Assembly: GCA_966128725.1 (NCBI GenBank)
Contig: CBHYLN010000037.1
Location: 1 to 40,278, forward strand
Reading direction: 5' to 3'
Length of the DNA stretch: 40,278 nt
DNA from: JAFDZV01 sp966128725
GTDB lineage: Bacteria; Bacteroidota; Ignavibacteria; OLB7
Shown: in pieces, positions 8,609-15,617 of the stretch
How positions within the stretch are numbered: the first letter of the stretch is position 1
How the letters are laid out: the number at the start of each line of letters is the position of its first letter
Program-made: the position numbers and the translations under genes
Notes under the pieces: model-generated
The model's database searches: none
Told to the model about the DNA's origin: nothing
What the model saw: the letters and a program-made list of their open reading frames with translations, nothing else

Positions 8609-9655
8609 CTACAACAGGTTCTGTTGTTCGCCCGGGCGGCGCGGCTGCATGGGCTGGTTGATACCGAAATGCCTGTATGTTTTTGCGGTGGCCTCACGGC
8701 CGCGCGGCGTGCGCTGCAGGAATCCTTCCTGGATCAGATACGGCTCGTACACCTCCTCCACCGTCCCCTGTTCCTCGCCAACCGCCACGGCCAGCGTGCC
8801 AAGCCCCACCGGCCCGCCGTTGAACTTCTCCACGATGGCCAGCAGGATGCGCTTGTCCATCTCGTCGAGGCCATTGTCGTCAACCTCCAGCGCGGCCAGC
8901 GCCATCTTGGCGATGGCGTCGTTGATAACACCGTCGCCCTTTACGTCGGCGAAGTCGCGCGTGCGGCGCAACAGCCTGTTGGCGATACGCGGGGTGCCGC
9001 GCGAGCGGCGGGCAATCTCCAGGGCGCCCTCATCCTCAACCGGAATGCCGAGGATATCGGCCGAACGCATCACCACGCCGAACAACTCCTTCACCGAGTA
9101 ATAATCCAGCCGGTTGATGATGCCGAATCGGCTGCGCAAAGGTGCGGTAAGCAGGCCCTGCCGGGTGGTGGCGCCAATCAGCGTGAACTGCGGCAGCGTA
9201 AGCTGTACCGAACGGGCGCTGGGACCGGAGTCGATCATGATATCGATCCGGAAATCCTCCATCGCGCTGTACAGGTACTCCTCCACAACGGCGCTCAGCC
9301 GGTGGATCTCGTCGATGAACAGAATGTCGCCGTGGTTCAGGTTGGTCAGCAACCCGGCAAGGTCACCGGGTTTCTCCAGCACGGGACCGGACGTCACCTT
9401 GATTGCAGCGCCCATCTCGCGGGCAATGATGTGGCTCAGCGTGGTTTTGCCAAGCCCGGGCGGTCCGTTCAGCAGCACGTGATCCAGCGCTTCGGAGCGC
9501 ATGCGGGCCGCTTCGATGAAGATCGAGAGATTCTCCACCACCTTGCTCTGGCCAACGAACTCGGCGAACGCCGCCGGGCGCAACGCGGCATCCGAGTCGC
9601 GATCGTGCGCGCCGGGATCCGGGGAGATGATGCCGCGATCGTTCGGTTCGCTCAT
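8609..9655 (-). CDS. ruvB: Holliday junction branch migration helicase subunit RuvB
   Basis: 348 aa from ATG 9655 (MSEPNDRGIISPDPG); the longer upstream frame is not family-like. RuvB is the hexameric AAA+ motor that drives branch migration with RuvA. Visible motifs: LRPAAFAEFVGQSKVVENL, Walker A GPPGLGKTTLSHIIA, Walker B ILFIDEIHRLS, the presensor hairpin EDFRIDIMIDSGPSARSVQ, sensor TLIGATTRQGLLTAPLRSRF, Arg finger and sensor 2 RSRGTPRIANRLLRR, and the C-terminal winged helix ending EGFLQRTPRGREATAKTYRH. Complete. It follows the DUF2461 gene on the same strand with a 68-nt gap. ruvA and ruvC are not nearby. Confidence 0.97.
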   Translation of the reverse strand: MSEPNDRGIISPDPGAHDRDSDAALRPAAFAEFVGQSKVVENLSIFIEAARMRSEALDHVLLNGPPGLGKTTLSHIIAREMGAAIKVTSGPVLEKPGDLAGLLTNLNHGDILFIDEIHRLSAVVEEYLYSAMEDFRIDIMIDSGPSARSVQLTLPQFTLIGATTRQGLLTAPLRSRFGIINRLDYYSVKELFGVVMRSADILGIPVEDEGALEIARRSRGTPRIANRLLRRTRDFADVKGDGVINDAIAKMALAALEVDDNGLDEMDKRILLAIVEKFNGGPVGLGTLAVAVGEEQGTVEEVYEPYLIQEGFLQRTPRGREATAKTYRHFGINQPMQPRRPGEQQNLL

Positions 9656-9723
9656 GTTGAAAATGATTCCATGGAGATTGGATAACGCCGCGCTACACGG
9701 CATGCGCCAACGGGCGTGCAAGG

Positions 9724-10455
9724 TTAGCCGCGGATGGCGTCGTGCAGGTATTGATTGAACGGATGCGCCTCGATGGTTTTCTCCACCACCCAGTCCACCA
9801 GTTCCGGTGAACCGGCCAGCTTGTCGGGGAACTGCGTGGAGATCCACATCTGCGTGTAAAGCAGCAGATCCATGGCGGGGTGATCCTTGTCGAACCCAAC
9901 AGGGCCGCGCTTCAGCTTCTCGCCGCGGATCTCGCCAAACGTCTTCTTCAGCCCCTTGGCAATCGCTCGCAATTCGTCCGGATCGTCGGCAATGCGCGTG
10001 CGCAGGCGACGCAGCCCGGCCGAGTCCATGAAGTAGGCGCCACCGCCAAAGAAGCAGGCACCCGGCTCGATGTGCAGATAGTTGCCCAGCCCTTCCTTGC
10101 CCTCGCCACCATACGGTATCGTGGCCGCGATATTCACCTTGTAGGGCGTCTTGTCCTTGCTGAATCGCGTGTCGCGGTAGATGCGGAACATGCTGGACTT
10201 GGGGTCCGGCGCGTATGGCAGCCCCTCCTGCTGATACCGCAGACGCAGCTCGGCCAGCAGCGAACGCATCGGCTCCACCAGATGATCCTGGTACACGGCC
10301 TTGCGTTCAGGCGTAAACCACTCGCGATTGTTGTTGGCCTTCAACTCCTTCAGGAATTTGAAACCAATACGATCAAAGCCGGGGAACGGCGGGAAATCCA
10401 GCGCGATGTCATCGGCCGGGACACGCGCTCGTTTCGGTTTGGAAGTAGCAGCCAT
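9724..10455 (-). CDS. DUF2461 family protein
   Basis: 243 aa. It matches the DUF2461/TIGR02453 pattern: FLKELKANNNREWFTPERKA near residue 35-55, FRIYRDTRFSKDKTPYK near 90-106, and a glycine-rich LHIEPGACFFGGGAYFMDS segment near 127-145. It ends close to KTIEAHPFNQYLHDAIRG. Members are about 220-240 aa cytosolic proteins of unknown biochemical role. The start lies about 40 bp from a tandem-repeat array, so its promoter region is next to, or part of, that array. Confidence 0.88.
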   Translation of the reverse strand: MAATSKPKRARVPADDIALDFPPFPGFDRIGFKFLKELKANNNREWFTPERKAVYQDHLVEPMRSLLAELRLRYQQEGLPYAPDPKSSMFRIYRDTRFSKDKTPYKVNIAATIPYGGEGKEGLGNYLHIEPGACFFGGGAYFMDSAGLRRLRTRIADDPDELRAIAKGLKKTFGEIRGEKLKRGPVGFDKDHPAMDLLLYTQMWISTQFPDKLAGSPELVDWVVEKTIEAHPFNQYLHDAIRG

Positions 10456-10496
10456 TCAAGTTCTCCTGCATTCAAATTGGCGTGCGAAGACGAGTT

Positions 10497-11175
10497 GAGC
10501 ATGCAAGGCAAGTTGGGCATGCGATGCGTTGATGGGGCGTTCATTGCCACCTTGCACCCTGCATGTTGAACTCAACGAGTTAGGCATGCGATACGTTGAT
10601 GGGACGTTCGAGCCACCCTGCACCCTGCATGTTGAACTCAGCGAGTTAGGCATGCGATACGGTGACGGGGCGTTCATTGCCACCCTGTACCCTGCATGTT
10701 GAACTCAACGAGTTAGGCATGCGATACGTTGATGGGACGTTCGAGCCACCCTGCACCCTGCATGTTGAACTCAGCGAGTTAGGCATGCGATACGGTGACG
10801 GGGCGTTCATTGCCACCCTGTACCCTGCATGTTGAACTCAGCGAGTTGGGCATGCGATACGTTGATCGGACGTTCGAGCCACCCTGTACCCTGCATGCTG
10901 AACTCAGCGAGTTGGGCATGTGATACGTTGATGGGGCGTTCGTTGCCGCCTTGCACCCTGCATGCTGCACTCAGCGAGTTGGGCATGCGATACGTTGATG
11001 GGACGTTCATTGCCACCCTGTACCCTGCATGCTGAACTCAGCGAGTTGAGCATGCGATGCGTTGAAGGGGCGTTCGTTGCCACCCCGTACCCCACATGCT
11101 GAACTCAGCGAGTTGGGCATGCGAGCGTTGAAGGGGCGTTCGTTGCCGCCTTGCACCCTGCATGCTGAACCCAAC
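10497..11175. repeat. Tandem array 1: 66-67 bp units with internal palindrome
   Basis: About nine full units plus degenerate ends. Units begin with GCATG(T/C)TGAACTC at 10561, 10627, 10694, 10760, 10827, 10893, 10960, 11027 and 11093, so lengths alternate 66/67 at first. Each unit has an imperfect palindrome of about 29 nt (GCATG, 3 nt, AACTC, 3-nt loop, GAGTT, 3 nt, CATGC), then a segment of about 38 nt ending in CACCCT or TACCCT. The first four full units form two copies of a roughly 133-bp doublet. The segments between palindromes are variants of one sequence, not unique spacers. It lies between the 3' end of the flavoprotein gene and the 5' end of the DUF2461 gene (both minus). Confidence 0.95.
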
Positions 11176-11176
11176 A

Positions 11177-12658
11177 CTACACAACTTCGTCGCCGCCGAA
11201 TTGTTCGGATGCGCGCCCGCGATAGCCGAACAGCCCGCGCACCATTTCAACAAGGCGGGGCGATCCGGAGCGAACATACCACTGATCGGCCACACGCCGC
11301 ACACCAAGCGTGTAGGTGGGATAGGCGTGTACGGTGCCGGCGATGTCGCGCAACGAAAGATCATTACGCATCGCCAGCGCGAACTCGTTCACCAGTTCGC
11401 CGGCGCAGGCGCCATGAACATGCGCGCCAAGGATCTTCCCGGAGACCGGCGACACATGCACCAGAATCAATCCGTCGCTGGCCTGGTCCACCAGGCTGCG
11501 GTCCAGCCGCGAATACGGGAATCGAATCGTCTCGAACCGCGTGTTCGCCGCGCGGAGTTGCTCGGCGGTCTGGCCCAGATGCCCGCACTCGGGATCGGTG
11601 AACGTTACCCAGGGCACGCAGCGGCGCTCGTAGGCTGCCGGCACCTTCAGCAACAGCCGCATCACGGCGGTGCGCGCCATATCCTCGGCCACATGCGAAA
11701 ATCGTGGAGCGCCGGTTACATCACCGCACGCGTAGATATGCGACGCGGTGGTCTGGCAGGAATGATTGATGGTGACGCCATGCTCCGAATACCGCACCCC
11801 CGCTGCTTCCAGGCGCATCCCCTCCACATTCGGGGCACGCCCAATGGCGGCCAGCACGGCATCGAATCGTGCGCTGCTCCACCGTTCGCCGCTGGCAAGC
11901 AACGCGGAGTACTGGCCGGCATCGTGGGACACCGAGTCGAACGAACATGCCAGATGCATCGCCACGCCCTCGGCCATAAGGTTGGCACGCACACGGGCGG
12001 CAAGCTCCGGCTCCTCGGCCTGCAGAATCTCCGGTTCGCGCTCCACGATGGCAACGTTGCTGCCCAGCCGCGCGAACGCCTGTGCAAGCTCCACGCCGGT
12101 TGGGCCGCCGCCCATCACCAGCAACCGGCCCGGCTGCTCGGAAAGCTCGAACACGGTGTTGGTGGTAAACAGCCTGTCCAGCGGCAGGCCTGGCACATGG
12201 GGCAGAATCGGGCGGCTGCCGGCACATATGATGAAGTAGCGGGCGGTAATGGTCGCGGACTGCTCATCGGCCGCCGTGAGCACCAGGGTGTGATCGTCGG
12301 CGAACGCGGCATGTGCCGACACCAGATCGATGTTGCGCGAGCGGATGCGTTCCGGCGAATCGGCGGTGTCGTAAATGCTCTGGCGTGTGGCGCGCACCTC
12401 GTGCATCACACGAGCAAAGTCGATGGTAACACCCGATGTATCGATCCCGAATCGTCCGGCGCCGCGAACAGCATGTGCCGCGGCAGCGGCGCGTACCAGC
12501 GCCTTGGAGGGGATGCAACCGCCCCACGTACAATCACCTCCGGTGCGATCGTGCTCCACCAGCAGCGTCTTGGCGCCCAGCGCGGCGGCGAAGCCGCTGG
12601 CGGTGAGGCCCGCCGAACCGGCACCGATAACCGCAACATCGTAATCGTAGGAAGGCAT
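11177..12658 (-). CDS. FAD/NAD(P)-dependent disulfide oxidoreductase (Lpd/MerA-like)
   Basis: 493 aa class I flavoprotein disulfide reductase. The FAD-binding GAGSAG is at residues 12-17, the redox-active pair C43/C48 sits in GGDCTWGGCIPSKAL, the NAD(P)-binding GGGPTGVELAQAFARLG is mid-protein, and IYACGDVTG marks the second FAD motif. In the dimerisation domain the HxHPTxxE signature of lipoamide dehydrogenases reads HAYPTYTL (444-451): the catalytic His is Tyr446 and the paired Glu is absent. MerA-type enzymes also have Tyr at that position, but the C-terminus here (FGGDEVV) lacks the Cys pair that binds Hg(II). So it is probably a Lpd/MerA-like reductase of unknown substrate. No 2-oxoacid dehydrogenase genes are nearby. 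Confidence 0.85.
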   Translation of the reverse strand: MPSYDYDVAVIGAGSAGLTASGFAAALGAKTLLVEHDRTGGDCTWGGCIPSKALVRAAAAAHAVRGAGRFGIDTSGVTIDFARVMHEVRATRQSIYDTADSPERIRSRNIDLVSAHAAFADDHTLVLTAADEQSATITARYFIICAGSRPILPHVPGLPLDRLFTTNTVFELSEQPGRLLVMGGGPTGVELAQAFARLGSNVAIVEREPEILQAEEPELAARVRANLMAEGVAMHLACSFDSVSHDAGQYSALLASGERWSSARFDAVLAAIGRAPNVEGMRLEAAGVRYSEHGVTINHSCQTTASHIYACGDVTGAPRFSHVAEDMARTAVMRLLLKVPAAYERRCVPWVTFTDPECGHLGQTAEQLRAANTRFETIRFPYSRLDRSLVDQASDGLILVHVSPVSGKILGAHVHGACAGELVNEFALAMRNDLSLRDIAGTVHAYPTYTLGVRRVADQWYVRSGSPRLVEMVRGLFGYRGRASEQFGGDEVV

Positions 12659-12855
12659 GTCGGATCGGGAGAAAACGTGGAGAAGCGATCACCGCGCCTC
12701 GCCGCACGGCACCGTGCATACGTGGACTGCGGGCGCAACCGTTCCGGCGGCATGAATGGCCAGTCGGTAACAGGAACGCGGAGCCCGGCATCCAGGTTCC
12801 GCGTTCGTTTTCCAGCGGTTGAATCAACAAGCTCACGGCCGTGCGCGGCGCAGGG

Positions 12856-13464
12856 CTACTCGTTTGTGTTCAAGCGTTCGATCTCGTCGCGGATGCGTGC
12901 GGCCAGCTCGTAATCCTCACTGCGAACGGCCTGTTCCAGCTTGTCCTGCAGCTCCTCCAACACCGACTTCGGCTTCCGCGTTTCGGAGACCGTTTCCGGC
13001 TGTTCCTCATCACCCTGATCGAACATCTCGTCCTCCTCGCCCTCCTCGTCGTTTTCATCCTCCTGCACGATGATGCTGGCCTCGCGCATCACGGATTCGG
13101 AAACGTAGATTGGCGCACCAAACCGGATTGCCAGGGCGATTGCGTCCGACGGACGGGCGTCGATCTCGGTAGGCGTGGCATCGAACTGCAACGAGGCGTA
13201 GTAGGTGCTGTCGCGGAGGTCCGTGATCGTCACCTCCAGCAGCGTGGCACCCAGCACCTCCACCACGGTCTTCAGCAGATCATGAGTCACCGGCCTGGGC
13301 GGCTTGATCTGTTCCAACTCCAGAGCGATCGACTGCGCAACCTCCGCGCCGATCAGGATCGAAAGCCGGCGCGAACCGGTCGACTCCTGAAGGATCAGCG
13401 CGTAGGCTCCGCTCGACTGCGGGCTTGCGGTAAGCCCTATGATCTCCATCTGAACTTTATCCAC
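12856..13464 (-). CDS. Bifunctional nuclease (BFN/DUF151) domain protein with UVR motif
   Basis: 202 aa from GTG 13464, which has GGGAG about 6 nt upstream; an ATG five codons in (13449) is the alternative. The N-terminal 130 residues are a BFN/DUF151 domain: VQMEIIGLTASPQSSGAYAL, LSILIGAEVAQSIALELE, RPVTHDLLKTVVEVLGATL and PSDAIALAIRFGAPIYVSE. An acidic linker (DENDEEGEEDEMFDQGDEE) follows, then a UvrB/UvrC-type motif, LQDKLEQAVRSEDYELAARI (about 175-195). This BFN-UVR arrangement is common in FCB bacteria. Some BFN proteins have DNase/RNase activity; the role here is not shown. It sits just downstream of etfA on the same strand. Confidence 0.9.
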   Translation of the reverse strand: MDKVQMEIIGLTASPQSSGAYALILQESTGSRRLSILIGAEVAQSIALELEQIKPPRPVTHDLLKTVVEVLGATLLEVTITDLRDSTYYASLQFDATPTEIDARPSDAIALAIRFGAPIYVSESVMREASIIVQEDENDEEGEEDEMFDQGDEEQPETVSETRKPKSVLEELQDKLEQAVRSEDYELAARIRDEIERLNTNE

Positions 13465-13578
13465 CCTGAGCTCCCAAAACTGAGTCCGTGATAATCCAGG
13501 ATGCCATTGCCGGGGAATATCGTTCCTCGCGGCGTGCCGCGCAACGGCCCGGCGATCCGGCGTGAAGGAGCGCGGCCG

Positions 13579-14550
13579 TTACTTGCCCAGCAGCGCCTTC
13601 ACGTCCTGCGTCATCAGCGGAAGCACCTCGAACACATCGCCGATGATGCCGTAATCGGCCACCGAGAAGATCGGCGCGTCCTTGTCCTTGTTGATCGCCA
13701 CGATGAACTTCGAGCTCGACATGCCCGCCAGGTGCTGTACCGCGCCGGAAACGGCGCACGCCACGTACAACGACGGCGAGACGGTTTTACCGGTTTGGCC
13801 AACCTGCTCCGAGTGCGGACGCCAGCCCGCATCCACCACCGCACGCGAGGCGCCCACGGCCGCGCCAAGCGCCTCGGCCAGATCCTCGATGATGTTGAAG
13901 TTCTCCGGCCCCTTCAGGCCGCGACCACCGGTCACGATGATATCAGCCTCGGCCACGTCGCGCTTGCCGGTATTAACCTTGGTCTCGACGACCGTGGCGG
14001 CAAAATCGTTTGCGCCGAACGATACCTGGGAACTACGCACGGCCGCCGTGGCCGGCGCCGCCTGCGCTGTGAACACATTCGGCCGCAGCGAGAACACCTG
14101 CACCGGGGTTGTCACGCGCACGTCCACGCGCGCCTTGCCGGCGTACACCGGGCGGGTTGCGGTGATCGCGCCGCCCTCGGCATTCAGGGCCACCACGTCC
14201 GGCGCAAGGCCGGCGCCCAGCTTCACCGCCACGCGCGGGGCCAGGTCCTTACCGTACGCCGTGTTGCTTACCAGCACCACATTGGCGCCTTCGGCCTTCG
14301 CGACCTCGGCGATGGCGGTTGCCACCGCACGGCCGGCGTACTGCTCCAGGCGTGGTTCGTTCACCACAACCACATCGGCCGCGCCGTATTCGCCCAACTG
14401 GGCTGCAAGGCCGTCCACGCCGGCGCCCACCAGCAACGCCGTGAAGCTGCCGCCGGTTGCAGCGGCAAGATTACGAGCGGCGGTCACCGTCTCGAACGCG
14501 TTCTTCTTCAGCTGGCCGCCGCGCTGTTCGATATATGCTAGGATCTTCAT
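13579..14550 (-). CDS. etfA: Electron transfer flavoprotein alpha subunit
   Basis: 323 aa. EtfA (FixB) binds FAD and with EtfB passes electrons from acyl-CoA and other dehydrogenases to ETF-quinone oxidoreductase or a bifurcating partner. It starts MKILAYIEQRGGQLKKNAFE. The C-terminal FAD domain carries GGRGLKGPENFNIIEDLAE, GASRAVVDAGWRPHSEQVGQ, TGKTVSPSLYVACAVSGAVQ, HLAGMSSSKFIVAINKDKD and FSVADYGIIGDVFEVLP, all diagnostic. It lies 125 nt downstream of etfB on the same strand, in the usual B-then-A order. No dehydrogenase or ETF-QO gene is in the window, so the electron donor cannot be inferred. Confidence 0.95.
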   Translation of the reverse strand: MKILAYIEQRGGQLKKNAFETVTAARNLAAATGGSFTALLVGAGVDGLAAQLGEYGAADVVVVNEPRLEQYAGRAVATAIAEVAKAEGANVVLVSNTAYGKDLAPRVAVKLGAGLAPDVVALNAEGGAITATRPVYAGKARVDVRVTTPVQVFSLRPNVFTAQAAPATAAVRSSQVSFGANDFAATVVETKVNTGKRDVAEADIIVTGGRGLKGPENFNIIEDLAEALGAAVGASRAVVDAGWRPHSEQVGQTGKTVSPSLYVACAVSGAVQHLAGMSSSKFIVAINKDKDAPIFSVADYGIIGDVFEVLPLMTQDVKALLGK

Positions 14551-14675
14551 CGAGAGTAATTAGTCTTGGTAGAACCGAAGTACGGATATCGTGGGCGCGG
14601 TTGCAGGCGGCCGCTGCCGCATGCACCGCATGGCGCCGGCGCTTGCAGTGCGAAGCGCTGGCGCGATCTCGCCGA

Positions 14676-15422
14676 TCAGATGACCTTCGCCTCTTCGTGC
14701 AGCAGGCGCACCAGTTCCTTCACGTTCTCCGGGGAGAACTCCAGGATCTTCCCACCGCTCTTCTTCTCGGGATTGCGCATGCCAAGCGTCTGCACACGGG
14801 CCGCGGCGCCAGAGGCGGCAACCTCGGCAATCGGCTTCGACTTCGCCTTCATGATATCCGGCAGCTTCGGGTAGCGCGGCTCGTTCAGGCCCTTCTGCGC
14901 GGTGATCACGCACGGCAGCGACGTCCGCACAACTTCCTTTCCGCCTTCGATGTCGCGCTCGGCAAGCACGTCCGTGCCGTTCAGCTCCAGCTTGGTAACA
15001 AACGACACGCAGGGCAGGTCCAGCATCTCGGCCAGCATCGGCCCCATCTGGGCCGAATCGTAATCCACCGACTGGCGACCGAGGATGATCAGGTCCGGAT
15101 TGATGCCGCGAATGGCATCGGCAAGCGCGGAGGCCACCACGAACGAATCGCTCCGCTCCTCGTCCTTGATCAGCACCGCCTTGTCGGCGCCCATCGCGAT
15201 GCCAAGACGGATTGCCTCCTTGGCGCCGTCGCCGCCAACACAGATCAGCGTAACCTCGCCGCCGTTGGCCTGACGCTGAAGAAGCCCTTCCTCCACCGCG
15301 AACTCGTCGTACGGATTCAGAACGAACTTCACCCCCTTGGGGTCGATATTGATCCCATCAGCACCCACGGCAACCTTGGTAGCGGTGTCCGGAGTCTGGC
15401 TGATACAGACTACTATGTTCAT
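14676..15422 (-). CDS. etfB: Electron transfer flavoprotein beta subunit
   Basis: 248 aa from ATG 15422, where the family N-terminus MNIVVCISQTPDTATKV begins; the 22 upstream in-frame residues are not family-like. EtfB binds AMP or a second FAD and docks partner dehydrogenases. Visible: INPYDEFAVEEGLL-type segment (VLNPYDEFAVEEGLLQRQ), VGGDGAKEAIRLGIAMGADKA, ILGRQSVDYDSAQMGPMLAE, and CVSFVTKLELNG then LPCVITAQKGLNEPRYP, the recognition-loop region. It ends in a C-terminal arm, LVRLLHEEAKVI. It is transcribed ahead of etfA, apparently from the TATATTTG promoter about 90 nt upstream. Confidence 0.95.
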   Translation of the reverse strand: MNIVVCISQTPDTATKVAVGADGINIDPKGVKFVLNPYDEFAVEEGLLQRQANGGEVTLICVGGDGAKEAIRLGIAMGADKAVLIKDEERSDSFVVASALADAIRGINPDLIILGRQSVDYDSAQMGPMLAEMLDLPCVSFVTKLELNGTDVLAERDIEGGKEVVRTSLPCVITAQKGLNEPRYPKLPDIMKAKSKPIAEVAASGAAARVQTLGMRNPEKKSGGKILEFSPENVKELVRLLHEEAKVI

Positions 15423-15511
15423 GCCTTGCTTGTTGGAATAAGGATTCTTGGGCAACCTGGTGCCACCCCGCATGCCGTGAACCGGCACGGGCGCGCGGCC
15501 CGAAAGGCGCG

Positions 15512-15519
15512 CAAATATA
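15512..15519 (-). promoter_or_regulatory. Putative -7 box TATATTTG upstream of etfB
   Basis: On the minus strand TATATTTG fits TAnnTTTG exactly, 89 nt upstream of the etfB ATG. It lies inside an inverted repeat, GGCCCGAAA (15497-15505) and TTTCGGGCC (15522-15530), perfect over 9 bp, so the -7 region sits in the loop between the two arms; this could be an operator. Confidence 0.4.
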
Positions 15520-15554
15520 CGTTTCGGGCCGGTAAGTTACCGGACGCCGGACAT

Positions 15555-15583
15555 GCAACAGGCCCCGAATAGAGGCCTGTTGC
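15555..15583 (-). terminator. Hairpin downstream of the large secreted protein gene
   Basis: GCAACAGGCC (15555-15564) and GGCCTGTTGC (15574-15583) form a perfect 10-bp stem with a 9-nt loop, 35 nt past the stop of the minus-strand gene ending at 15618. No T tract follows, so its efficiency as an intrinsic terminator is uncertain. Confidence 0.5.
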
Positions 15584-15617
15584 TGTAACAGTGAGTTTCC
15601 CGCTTGCGCGCCGGCCG

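Noticed and set aside
10497..11175. Array 1 as a CRISPR
   Set aside because: The segments between palindromes are variants of one sequence, and the period (66-67 bp) includes homologous segments; no cas genes are near.
11177..12658. Mercuric reductase (merA)
   Set aside because: No C-terminal Cys-Cys pair, no N-terminal metal-binding domain, no mer genes nearby.
12534..12836. 100-codon minus-strand ORF between the BFN and flavoprotein genes
   Set aside because: Overlaps the flavoprotein coding region in another frame and has no family features.
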